From Inia geoffrensis (lineage: Eukaryota > Chordata > Mammalia > Artiodactyla > Iniidae): DNA of 64,000 bases. The position numbers and the translations under genes were made by a program. Shown here one piece after another: positions 24,897 to 34,139 of this stretch. Below the pieces are notes generated by a model that was given only the letters and a program-made list of their open reading frames with translations, was not told where the DNA came from and ran no database searches. Position 1 is the first letter of the stretch; each line of letters begins with the position of its first letter. The stretch spans positions 82,878,784-82,942,783 of the forward strand of contig CM070910.1 of assembly GCA_036417435.1 (NCBI GenBank). Reading direction: 5' to 3'.

Positions 24897-25064
24897 GAAT
24901 GGGGAGGGATTAGGGTACAATTTAGGGTACGGCAACGCTTAAGGTTTAGCGTACGTGTGAGGGTACGAGTTAGTGTTGGTGTCCTGGTTAAGATTAGGGC
25001 ACGGGTGAGGGTAAGGCTTCGGGTGAGGGTCAGGGTTAGGATTCGGGTTAGGGTTAGGGTTAAG
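24897..25064 (+). repeat. Monomer type M1 (reference copy)
   Basis: Recognised by TACAATTTAG near the start, the core GCAACGCTTAAGG, and a 3' end GGTTAAG just before the GAATGC of M2. In the middle domain (about 20.7 to 35.5 kb) the core reads TACGGCAACG; in the left and right domains it reads TACGACAACG. Copies near 45.2, 48.9, 52.7 and 56.9 kb have TACGATAACG, a private variant of that region. Confidence 0.93.
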
Positions 25065-25232
25065 GAATGCAGAGGGATTAGGCTACAGCTTAGGGTACGA
25101 CAGTGCTTAAGGGTTAGCGTTCGTGTGAGGGCAAGGGTTAGTGTTAGTGTCCTGGTTAAGATTAGGGCACGGGTGAGGGTAAGGCTTCGGGTGAGGGTCA
25201 GGGTTAGGATTCCGGTTAGGGTTAGGGTTAGG
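25065..25232 (+). repeat. Monomer type M2 (reference copy)
   Basis: Recognised by its start GAATGCAGAG, the core GACAGTGCTTAAGG, GTTCGTGTGAGGGCAAGGG, and usually GCTTCAGGTG in the second half (this copy has GCTTCGGGTG). Copies from 22.2 to 38.2 kb read GGCTACAGC where most left and right copies read GGGTACAGC, a regional marker. Confidence 0.93.
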
Positions 25233-25400
25233 GAATGGGGAGGGATTAGGGTACAGTTTAGGGTACGACAACGATTAAGGGTTAGCGTACGTGTGAGGGC
25301 ACAAGTTAGTGTTGGTGTCCTGGTTAAGATTAGGGCATGGGTGAGGGTAAGATTTCGGGTGAGGGTCAGGGATAGAATTCGGGTTAGGGTTAGGGTTAGG
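25233..25400 (+). repeat. Monomer type M3 (reference copy), carries an EcoRI site
   Basis: Recognised by TACAGTTTAG with GACAACGATTAAGG and by the tail ATAGAATTCGGG, which contains the palindrome GAATTC. It therefore supplies about one EcoRI site per 1344-bp unit. Left-domain copies have GGGCACGAGTT, while right-hand copies mostly have GGGCACAAGTT. A 150-bp short form lacking 18 bp (three hexamers) occurs at 4687, 7687, 10517, 17374 and 22563. Confidence 0.93.
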
Positions 25401-25568
25401 GAATGGGGAGATATTAGGGCACAGTTTAGGGTACCACAAAGCTTAAGGTTTAGCGTACGTGTGAGGTCACTAGTTAGTGTTAGTGTACTGCTTACGATTG
25501 GGGCACGGGTGAGGGTAAGGCCTCGGAAGACGGTCACGTTAAGGGTTAGGGTTAGGGTTAGGGTTAGG
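25401..25568 (+). repeat. Monomer type M4 (reference copy)
   Basis: Recognised by GGAGATATTAG, GGTACCACAA (a KpnI palindrome), GAGGTCACTAG, GTACTGCTTACGATTAG and AAGGCCTCGGAAGA. The tail is the least decayed part of the HOR: four or five perfect TTAGGG in a row running into M5. Several copies are 162 bp because one hexamer is missing from this tail (for example 3350, 6181, 9181, 15868, 35988). Confidence 0.93.
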
Positions 25569-25576
25569 GAATGGGG
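25543..25576 (+). other. Telomere-type G-quadruplex motif at an M4/M5 join (representative)
   Basis: Six runs of three or more G, each separated by three bases (TTA four times, then AAT). Most M4/M5 joins in the window carry an equivalent motif, so canonical quadruplex motifs recur about once per HOR. The strand and loop type are those of vertebrate-type telomeric DNA; folding is not shown by sequence alone. Confidence 0.8.
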
Positions 25577-25736
25577 ATTGATTAGGGTACAGGTTAGGGA
25601 ACGGCAATGGCTTAGGGTTGGCGTACGTTAGAGGGCATGGGTTAGTGTTGATGTACTGGTTAAAATTAGGACACGGGTGAGGGTAAAGTTTCGGGTGAGT
25701 GTCATGGTTAGGTTTCAGGTTAGGGTTAGAGTTAGG
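25569..25736 (+). repeat. Monomer type M5 (reference copy)
   Basis: Recognised by GGGGATTGATTAG, GGCAATGGCTTAG, GTTAAAATTAGGACA, GTAAAGTTTCGGG and GTGTCATGGTTAG. All copies left of ~19.1 kb read GGTTAGCGTACG after the core; from 20043 rightwards nearly all read GGTTGGCGTACG. This single A-to-G change is the sharpest marker of the left/right domain boundary. Confidence 0.93.
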
Positions 25737-25904
25737 GAATGGAGAGGGATTACGGTACAGGTTAGGGTACCGCTGCGGTTTAGTGTTAGCGTACGTTTGA
25801 GGGCACGAGTTAGTCTTGGTGTCCTGGTTAAGATTAGGGCACGGGTGAGGGTAAGGCTTCGGGTGAGGGTCAGGGTTAGGATTCGGGTTAGGGTTATGGT
25901 TAGG
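25737..25904 (+). repeat. Monomer type M6 (reference copy)
   Basis: Recognised by GAATGGAGAG, GGTACCGCTGCGG (second KpnI palindrome of the unit) and TTAGTCTTGGTG. Its 3' end is a frequent rearrangement point: shortened copies at 38826 (138 bp), 59793 (144 bp) and a fusion at 37152 (162 bp) are all altered just after GAGGGTCAGGG. Confidence 0.93.
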
Positions 25905-26072
25905 GAATGGAGAGGGATTAGGGTACAGGTTAGGGTATGACAATGCTTAAGGGTTAGCGTAAGTTTGAGGGCACGAGTTAGTGTTGGTGTACTGGTTAAG
26001 ACAAGGGCACCGATGAGGGTAAGGCCTCGGAAAAGGGTCACGTTCAGGGTTTTGCTTAGGGTTAGTGTTAGG
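25905..26072 (+). repeat. Monomer type M7 (reference copy)
   Basis: Recognised by GAATGGAGAG with GACAATGCTTAAGG, GCGTAAGTTTGAGG or GCGTAAGTGTGAGG, GCACCGATGAGG, GCCTCGGAAAAGGGTC and a tail GGGTTTCGCTTAGG. Left-domain copies often have ACAATGATTAAGG and a CGGGAATGG or CGGTAATGG start. Confidence 0.92.
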
Positions 26073-26240
26073 GAATGGGGAAGGATTAGGGTACAGGATA
26101 GGGTACGACAATGCTTAAGGGTTAGCGTACGTTTGAGGGCATGAGTTAGTGTTTGTGTACTGGTTAAGATTAAGGCATTGGTTAGGGTAGGGCATCGGAA
26201 GTGGGTCAGGTTTAGGGATGGGGTTAGGGTTAGGGTTAAG
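26073..26240 (+). repeat. Monomer type M8 (reference copy)
   Basis: Recognised by ACAGGATAGG, TAGTGTTTGTGTACTGG, GCATTGGTTAGG, GCATCGGAAGTGG and GATGGGGTTAGG. Many left-domain copies instead carry GAGGATA and ACGTTTTTGGGCATG. Together with M1 it opens the longest Arg-Val frames, which usually begin at TTGGTTAGG here. Confidence 0.92.
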
Positions 26241-27583
26241 GAATGGGGAGGGATTAGGGTACAATTTAGGTTACGGCAACGCTTAAGGTTTAGCGTACGT
26301 GTGAGGGCACGAGTTAGTGTTGGTGTCCTGGTTAAGATTAGGGCACGGGTGAGGGTAAGGCTTCGGGTGAGGGTCAGGGTTAGGATTCGGGTTAGGGTTA
26401 GGGTTAAGGAATGCAGAGGGATTAGGCTACAGCTTAGGGTACGACAGTGCTTAAGGGTTAGCGTTCGTGTGAGGGCAAGGGTTAGTGTTAGTGTCCTGGT
26501 TAAGATTAGGGCACGGGTGAGGGTAAGGCTTCAGGTGAGGGTCAGGGTTAGGATTCGGGTTAGGGTTAGGGTTAGGGAATGGGGAGGGATTAGGGTACAG
26601 TTTAGGGTAAGACAACGAGTAAGGGTTAGCGTACGTGTGAGGGCACAAATTAGTGTTGGTGTCCTGGTTAAGATTAGGGCACGGGTGAGTGTAAGGTTTC
26701 TGTTGAGGGTCAGGGATAGAATTCGGGTTAGGGTTAGGGTTAGGGAATGGGGAGATATTAGGGCACATTTTGGGTACCACAACGCTTAAGTTTTAGCGTA
26801 CGTGTGAGGTCACTAGTTAGTGTTAGTGTACTGCTTACGATTAGGGCACGGGTGAGGGTAAGGCCTCGGAAGACGGTCACGTTAAGGGTTAGGGTTAGGG
26901 TTAGGGTTAGGGAATGGGGATTGATTAGGGTACAGGTTAGGGAACGGCAATGGCTTAGGGTTGGCGTACGTTAGAGGGCATGGGTTAGTGTTGATGTACT
27001 GGTTAAAATTAGGACACGGGTGAGGGTAAAGTTTCGGGTGAGTGTCATGGTTAGGTTTCCGGTTAGGGTTAGAGTTAGGGAATGGAGAGGGATTACGGTA
27101 CAGGTTAGGGTACCGCTGCGGTTTAGTGTTAGCGTACGTTTGAGGGCACGAGTTAGTCTTGGTGTCCTGGTTAAGATTAGGGCACGGGTGAGGGTAAGGC
27201 TTCGGGTGAGGGTCAGGGTTAGGATTCGGGTTAGGGTTATGGTTAGGGAATGGAGAGGGATTAGGGTACAGGTTAGGGTACGACAATGCTTAAGGGTTAG
27301 CGTAAGTGTGAGGGCACGAGTTAGTGTTGGTGTACTGGTTAAGACAATTGCACCGATGAGGGTAAGGCCTCGGAAAAGGGTCACGTTCAGGGTTTTGCTT
27401 AGGGTTAGGGTTAGGGAATGGGGAGGGATTAGGGTACAGGATAGGGTACGACAATGCTTAAGGGTTAGCGTACGTTTGAGGGCATGAGTTAGTGTTTGTG
27501 TACTGGTTAAGATTAAGGCATTGGTTAGGGTAGGGCATCGGAAGTGGGTCAGGTTTAGGGATGGGGTTAGGGTTAGGGTTAAG
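26241..27583 (+). repeat. 8-monomer HOR, 1343 bp (M4 short by 1 bp)
   Basis: M1 26241, M2 26409, M3 26577, M4 26745 (167 bp), M5 26912, M6 27080, M7 27248, M8 27416. M4 reads GCACATTTTGGGTACC instead of GCACAGTTTAGGGTACC. This single-base-loss allele is found again at 30272 and 32293. Confidence 0.92.
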
Positions 27584-28927
27584 GAATGGGGAGGGATTAG
27601 GGTACAATTTAGGTTACGGCAACGCTTAAGGTTTAGCGTACGTGTGAGGGCACGAGTTAGTGTTGGTGTCCTGGTTAAGATTAGGGCACGGGTGAGGGTA
27701 AGGCTTCGGGTGAGGGTCAGGGTTAGGATTCGGGTTAGGGTTAGGGTTAAGGAATGCAGAGGGATTAGGCTACAGCTTAGGGTACGACAGTGCTTAAGGG
27801 TTAGCGTTCGTGTGAGGGCAAGGGTTAGTGTTAGTGTCCTGGTTAAGATTAGGGCACGGGTGAGGGTAAGGCTTCAGGTGAGTGTCAGGGTTAGGATTCG
27901 GGTTAGGGTTAGGGTTAGGGAATGGGGAGGGATTAGGGTACAGTTTAGGGTAAGACAACGATTAAGGGTTAGCGTACGTGTGAGGGCACAAATTAGTGTT
28001 GGTGTCCTGGTTAAGATTAGGGCACGGGTGAGTGTAAGGTTTCTGGTGAGGGTCAGGGATAGAATTCGGGTTAGGTTTAGGGTTAGGGAATGGGGAGATA
28101 TTAGGGCACAGTTTAGGGTACCACAACGCTTAAGGTTTAGCGTACGTGTGAGGTCACTAGTTAGTGTTAGTGTACTGCTTACGATTAGGGCACAGGTGAG
28201 GGTAAGGCCTCGGAAGACGGTCAGGTTAAGGGTTAGGGTTAGGGTTAGGGTTAGGGAATGGGGATTGATTAGGGTACAGGTTAGGGTACGGCAATGGCTT
28301 AGGGTTGGCGTACGTTAGAGGGCATGGGTTAGTGTTGATGTACTGGTTAAAATTAGGACACGGGTGAGGGTAAAGTTTCGGGTGAGTGTCATGGTTAGGT
28401 TTCAGGTTAGGGTTAGAGTTAGGGAATGGAGAGGGATTAGGGTACAGGTTAGGGTACCGCTGCGGTTTAGTGTTAGCGTACGTTTGAGGGCACGAGTTAG
28501 TCTTGGTGTCCTGGTTAAGATTAGGGCACGGGTGAGGGTAAGGCTTCGGGTGAGGGTAAGGGTTAGGATTCGGGTTAGGATTAGGGTTAGGGAATGGAGA
28601 GGGATTAGGGTACAGGTTAGGGTACGACAATGCTTAAGGGTTAGCGTAAGTGTGAGGGCACGAGTTAGTGTTGGTGTACTGGTTAAGACAAGGGCACCGA
28701 TGAGGGTAAGGCCTCGGAAAAGGGTCACGTTCTTGGTTTCGCTTAGGGTTAGGGTTAGGGAATGGGGAGGGATTAGGGTACAGGATAGGGTACGACAATG
28801 CTTAAGGGTTAGCGTACGTTTGAGGGCATGAGTTAGTGTTTGTGTACTGGTTAAGATTAGGGCATTGGTTAGGGTAGGGCATCGGAAGTGGGTCAGGTTT
28901 AGGGATGGGGTTAGGGTTAGGGTTAAG
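27584..28927 (+). repeat. Complete 8-monomer HOR, 1344 bp
   Basis: M1 27584, M2 27752, M3 27920, M4 28088, M5 28256, M6 28424, M7 28592, M8 28760. M7 ends with CACGTTCTTGGTTTCGC, a variant shared with 30775 and 33804. Confidence 0.93.
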
Positions 28928-31110
28928 GAATGGGGAGGGATTAGGGTACAATTTAGGGTACGGCAACGCTTAAGGTTTAGCGTACGTGTGAGGGCACGAG
29001 TTAGTGTTGGTGTCCTGGTTAAGATTAGGGCACGGGTGAGGGTAAGGCTTCGGGTGAGGGTCAGGGTTAGGATTCGGGTTAGGGTTAGGGTTAAGGAATG
29101 CAGAGGGATTAGGCTACAGCTTAGGGTACGACAGTGCTTAAGGGTTAGCATTCGTGTGAGGGCAAGGGTTAGTGTTAGTGTCCTGGTTAAGATTAGGGCA
29201 CGGGTGAGGGTAAGGCTTCAGGTGAGGGTCAGGGTTAGGATTCGGGTTAGGGTTAGGGTTAGGGAATGGGGAGGGATTAGGGTAGAGTTTAGGGTACGAC
29301 AACGATTAAGGATTAGCGTATGTGTGAGGGCACAAGTTAGTGTTGGTTTCCTGGTTAAGATTAGGGCACGGGTGAGGCTAAGGTTTCGGGTGAGGGTCAG
29401 GGATAGAATTCGGGTTAGGGTTAGGGTTAGGGAATGGGGAGATATTAGGGCACAGTTTAGGGTACCACAACGCTTAAGGTTTAGCGTACGTGTTAGGTCA
29501 CTAGTTAGTGTTAGTGTACTGCTTACGATTAGGGCACAGGTGAGGGTAAGGCCTCGGAAGAGGGTCACGTTAAGGGTTAGGGTTAGGGTTAGGGTTAGGG
29601 AATGGGGATTGATTAGGGTACAGGTTAGGGTACGGCAATGGCTTAGGGTTGGCGTACGTTAGAGGGCATGGGTTAGTGTTGATGTACTGGTTAAAATTAG
29701 GACAAGGGTGAGGGTAAAGTTTCGGGTGAGTGTCATGGTTAGGTTTCAGGTTAGGGTTAGAGTTAGGGAATGGAGATGGATTAGGGTACAGTTTAGGGTA
29801 CCGCTGCGGTTTAGTGTTAGCTTACGTGTGAGGGCACGAGTTAGTCTTGGTGTCCTGGTTAAGATTAGGGCACGGGTGAGGGTAAGGCTTCGGGTGAGGG
29901 TCAGGGTTAGGATTCGGGTTAGGGTTAGGGTTGGGGAATGGAGAGGGATTAGGCTACAGCTTAGGGTACGACAGTGCTTAAGGGTTAGCGTTCGTGTGAG
30001 GGCAAGGGTTAGTGTTAGTGTCCTGGTTAAGATTAGGGCACGGGTGAGGGTAAGGCTTCAGGTGAGGGTCAGGATTAGGATTCGGGTTAGGGTTAGGGTT
30101 AGGGAATGGGGAGGGATTAGGGTACAGTTTAGGGTACGACAACGATTAAAGGTTAGCGTACGTGTGAGGGCACAAGTTAGTGTTGGTGTCCTGGTTAAGA
30201 TTAGGGCACGGGTGAGTGTAAGGTTTCGGGTGAGGGTCAGGGATAGAATTCGGGTTAGGGTTAGGGTTAGGGAATGGGGAGATATTAGGGCACATTTTGG
30301 GTACCACAACGCTTAAGTTTTAGCGTACGTGTGAGGTCACTAGTTAGTGTTAGTGTACTGCTTACGATTAGGGCACAGGTGAGGGTAAGGCCTCGGAAGA
30401 GGGTCACGTTAAGGGTTAGGGTTAGGGTTAGGGTTAGGGAATGGGGAGTGATTAGGGTACAGCTTAGGGTATGGCAATTGCTTAGGGTTGGGGTACGTTA
30501 GAGGGCATGGGTTAGTGTTGATGTACTGGTTAAAATTAGGACACGGGTGAGGGTAAAGTTTCGGGTGAGTGTCATGGTTAGGTTTCAGGTTAGGGTTAGA
30601 GTTAGGGAATGGAGAGGGATTAGGGTACAGGTTAGGGTACCGCTGCGGTTTAGTGTTAGCGTACGTTTGAGGGCACGAGTTAGTCTTGGTGTCCTGGTTA
30701 AGATTAGGGCACGGGTGAGGGTAAGGCTTCGGGTGAGGGTCAGGGTTAGGATTCGGGTTAGGGTTAGGGTTAGGGAATGGAGAGGGGTTAGGGTACAGGT
30801 TAGGGTACGACAATGCTTAAGGGTTAGCGTAAGTGTGAGGGCACGAGTTAGTGTTGGTGTTCTGGTTAAGACAAGGGCACCGATGAGGGTAAGGTCTCGG
30901 AAAAGGGTCACGTTCTTGGTTTCGCTTAGGGTTAGGGTTAGGGAATGGGGAGGGATTAGGGTACAGGATAGGGTACGACAATGCTTAAGGGTTAGCGTAC
31001 GTTTGAGGGCATGAGTTAGTGTTTGTGTACTGGTTAAGATTAGGGCATTGGTTAGGGTAGGGCATCGGAAGTGGGTCAGGTTTAGGGATGGGGTTAGGGT
31101 TAGGGTTAAG
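28928..31110 (+). repeat. 13-monomer block with M7/M2 fusion, 2183 bp
   Basis: M1 28928, M2 29096, M3 29264, M4 29432, M5 29600, M6 29768, M7/M2 29936, M3 30104, M4 30272 (167 bp), M5 30439, M6 30607, M7 30775, M8 30943. The fusion starts GAATGGAGAGGG and continues as M2 with GGCTACAGC, so M8 and M1 are skipped. A second copy of M5 to M4 with the same fusion lies at 31615-32459. Confidence 0.9.
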
Positions 31111-32795
31111 GAATGGGGAGGGATTAGGGTACAATTTAGGGTACGGCAACGCTTAAGGTTTAGCGTACGTGTGAGGGCACGAGTTAGTGTTGGTGTCCTG
31201 GTTAAGATTAGGGCACGGGTGAGGGTAAGGTTTCGGGTGAGGGTCAGGGATAGAATTCGGGTTAGGGTTAGGGTTAGGGAATGGGGAGGGATTAGGGTAC
31301 AGTTTAGGGTACGACAACGATTAAGGGTTAGCGTATGTGTGAGGGCACAAGTTAGTGTTGGTGTCCTGGTTAAGATTAGGGCACGGGTGAGGGTAATGTT
31401 TCGGGTGAGGGTCAGGGATAGAATTCGGGTTAGGGTTAGGGTTAGGGAATGGGGAGATATTAGGGTACAGTTTAGGGTACCACAACGCTTAAGGTTTAGC
31501 GTACGTGTGAGGTCACTAGTTAGTGTTAGTGTACTGCTTACGATTAGGGCACAGGTGAGGGTAAGGCCTCGGAAGAGGGTCACGTTAAGGGTTAGGGTTA
31601 GGGTTAGGGTTAGGGAATTGGGATTGATTAGGGTACAGGTTAGGGTACGGCAATGGCTTAGGGTTGGCGTACGTTAGAGGGCATGGGTTAGTGTTGATGT
31701 ACTGGTTAAAATTAGGACACGGGTGAAGGTAAAGTTTCGGGTGAGTGTCATGGTTAGGTTTCAGGTTAGGGTTAGAGTTAGGGAATGGAGAGGGATTAGG
31801 GTACAGTTTAGGGTACCGCTGCGGTTTAGTGTTAGCGTACGTGTGAGGGCACGAGTTAGTCTTGGTGTCCTGGTTAAGATTAGGGCACGGGTGAGGGTAA
31901 GGCTTCGGGTGAGGGTCAGGGTTAGGATTCGGGTTAGGGTTAGGGTTAGGGAATGGAGAGGGATTAGGCTACAGCTTAGGGTACGACAGTGCTTAAGGGT
32001 TAGCGTTCGTGTGAGGGCAAGGGTTAGTGTTAGTGTCCTGGTTAAGATTAGGGCACGGGTGAGGGTAAGGCTTCAGGTGAGGGTCAGGATTAGGATTCGG
32101 GTTAGGGTTAGGGTTAGGGTTAGGGAATGGGGAGGGATTAGGGTACAGTTTAGGGTACGACAACGATTAAGGGTTAGCGTACGTGTGAGGGCACAAGTTA
32201 GTGTTGGTGTCCTGGTTAAGATTAGGGCACGGGTGAGTGTAAGGTTTCGGGTGAGGGTCAGGGATAGAATTCGGGTTAGGGTTAGGGTTAGGGAATGGGG
32301 AGATATTAGGGCACATTTTGGGTACCACAACGCTTAAGTTTTAGCGTACGTGTGAGGTCACTAGTTAGTGTTAGTGTACTGCTTACGATTAGGGCACAGG
32401 TGAGGGTAAGGCCTCGGAAGAGGGTCACGTTAAGGGTTAGGGTTAGGGTTAGGGTTAGGGAATGGGGATTGATTAGGGTACAGGTTAGGGTACGGCAATG
32501 GCTTAGGGTTGGCGTACGTTAGAGGGCATGGGTTAGTGTTGATGTACTGGTTAAAATTAGGACACGGGTGAGGGTAAAGTTTCGGGTGAGTGTCATGGTT
32601 AGGTTTCAGGTTAGGGTTAGAGTTAGGGAATGGAGAGGGATTAGGGTACAGGATACGGTACGACAATGCTAAAGGGTTAGCGTAGGTTTGAGGGCATGAG
32701 TTAGTGTTTGTGTACTGGTTAAGATTAGGGCATTGGTTAGGGTAGGGCATCGGAAATGGTTCAGGTTTAGGGATGGGGTTAGGGTTAGGGTTAAG
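31111..32795 (+). repeat. 10-monomer block with three fused monomers, 1685 bp
   Basis: M1/M3 31111, M3 31279, M4 31447, M5 31615, M6 31783, M7/M2 31951 (174 bp, one extra TTAGGG), M3 32125, M4 32293 (167 bp), M5 32460, M6/M8 32628. The monomer at 31111 begins with TACAATTTAG (M1) and ends with ATAGAATTCGGG (M3). The one at 32628 begins GAATGGAGAG and turns into M8 at ACAGGATA. Confidence 0.9.
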
Positions 32796-34139
32796 GAATG
32801 GGGAGGGATTAGGGTACAATTTAGGGTACCGCAACTCTTAAGGTTTAGCGTACGTGTGAGGGCACGAGTTAGTGTTGGTGTCCTGGTTAAGATTAGGGCA
32901 CGGGTGAGGGTAAGGCTTCGGGTGAGGGTCAGGGTTAGGATTCGGGTTAGGGTTAGGGTTAAGGAATGCAGAGAGATTAGGCTACAGCTTAGGGTACGAC
33001 AGTGCTTAAGGGATAGCGTTCGTGTGAGGGCAAGGGTTAGTGTTAGTGTCCTGGTTAAGATTAGGGCACGGGTGATGGTAAGGCTTCAGGTGAGGGTCAG
33101 GGTTAGGATTCGGGTAAGGGTTAGGGTTAGGGAATGGCGAGGGATTAGGGTACAGTTTAGGGTACGACAACGATTAAAAGTTAGCGTACATGTGAGGGCA
33201 CAAGTTAGTGTTGGTGTCCTGGTTAAGATTAGGGCACGGGTGAGGGTAAGGTTTCGGGTGAGGGTCAGGGATAGAATTCGGGTTAGGGTTAGGGTTAGGG
33301 AATGGGGAGATATTAGGGCACAGTTTAGGGTACCACAACGCTTAAGGTTTAGCGTACGTGTGAGGTCACTAGTTAGTGTTAGTGTACTGCTTACGATTAG
33401 GGCACAGGTGAGGGTAAGGCCTCGGAAGAGGGTCACGTTAAGGGTTAGGGTTAGGGTTAGGGTTAGGGAATGGGGATTAATTAGGGTACAGGTTAGGGTA
33501 CGGCAATGGCTTAGGGTTGGCGTACGTTAGAGGGCATGGGTTAGTGTTGATGTACTGGTTAAAATTAGGACACGGGTGAGGCTAAAGTTTCGGGTGAGTG
33601 TCATGGTTAGGTTTCAGTTTAGGGTTAGAGTTAGGGAATGGAGAGGGATTAGGGTACAGGTTAGGGTACCGCTGCGGTTTAGTGTTAGCGTACGTTTGAG
33701 GGCACGAGTTAGTCTTGGTGTCCTGGTTAAGATTAGGGCACGGGTGAGGGTAAGGCTTCGGGTGAGGGTCAGAGTTAGGATTAGGGTTAGGGTTAGGGTT
33801 AGGGAATGGAGAGGGATTAGGGTACAGGTTAGGGTACGACAATGCTTAAGGGTTAGCGAAAGTGTGAGGGCACGAGTTAGTGTTGGTGTACTGGTTAAGG
33901 CAAGGGCACCGATGAGGGTAAGGCCTCGGAAAAGGGTCACGTTCTTGGTTTCGCTTAGGGTTAGGGTTAGGGAATGGGGAGGGATTAGGGTACAGGATAG
34001 GGTACGACAATGCTTAAGGGTTAGCGTACGTTTCAGGGCATGAGTTAGTGTTTGTGTACTGGTTAAGATTAGGGCATTGGTTAGGGTAGGGCATCGGAAG
34101 TGGGTCAGGTTTAGGGATGGGGTTAGGGTTAGGGTTAAG
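32796..34139 (+). repeat. Complete 8-monomer HOR, 1344 bp
   Basis: M1 32796, M2 32964, M3 33132, M4 33300, M5 33468, M6 33636, M7 33804, M8 33972. Carries GGCGAGGGATTAG in M3 and AAGGGATAGCG in M2, both shared with the next unit, so these two units are close relatives. Confidence 0.93.

Larger units (their letters stand above)
24897..26240 (+). repeat. Reference 8-monomer higher-order repeat, 1344 bp
   Basis: This is a clean M1-to-M8 unit with every monomer 168 bp (starts 24897, 25065, 25233, 25401, 25569, 25737, 25905, 26073). I used it as the yardstick for all other blocks. The monomers differ from each other at many fixed positions, while the same type in neighbouring units is nearly identical. 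That contrast defines a higher-order repeat rather than a simple monomeric satellite. Confidence 0.95.

Noticed and set aside
25569..25736. CENP-B box or alpha-satellite relation, suggested by the ~170-bp monomer and HOR structure
   Set aside because: I saw no TTCG....A..CGGG-type box, and the sequence is made of TTAGGG derivatives, unlike AT-rich alpha satellite. The similar monomer length alone is not evidence of relation.
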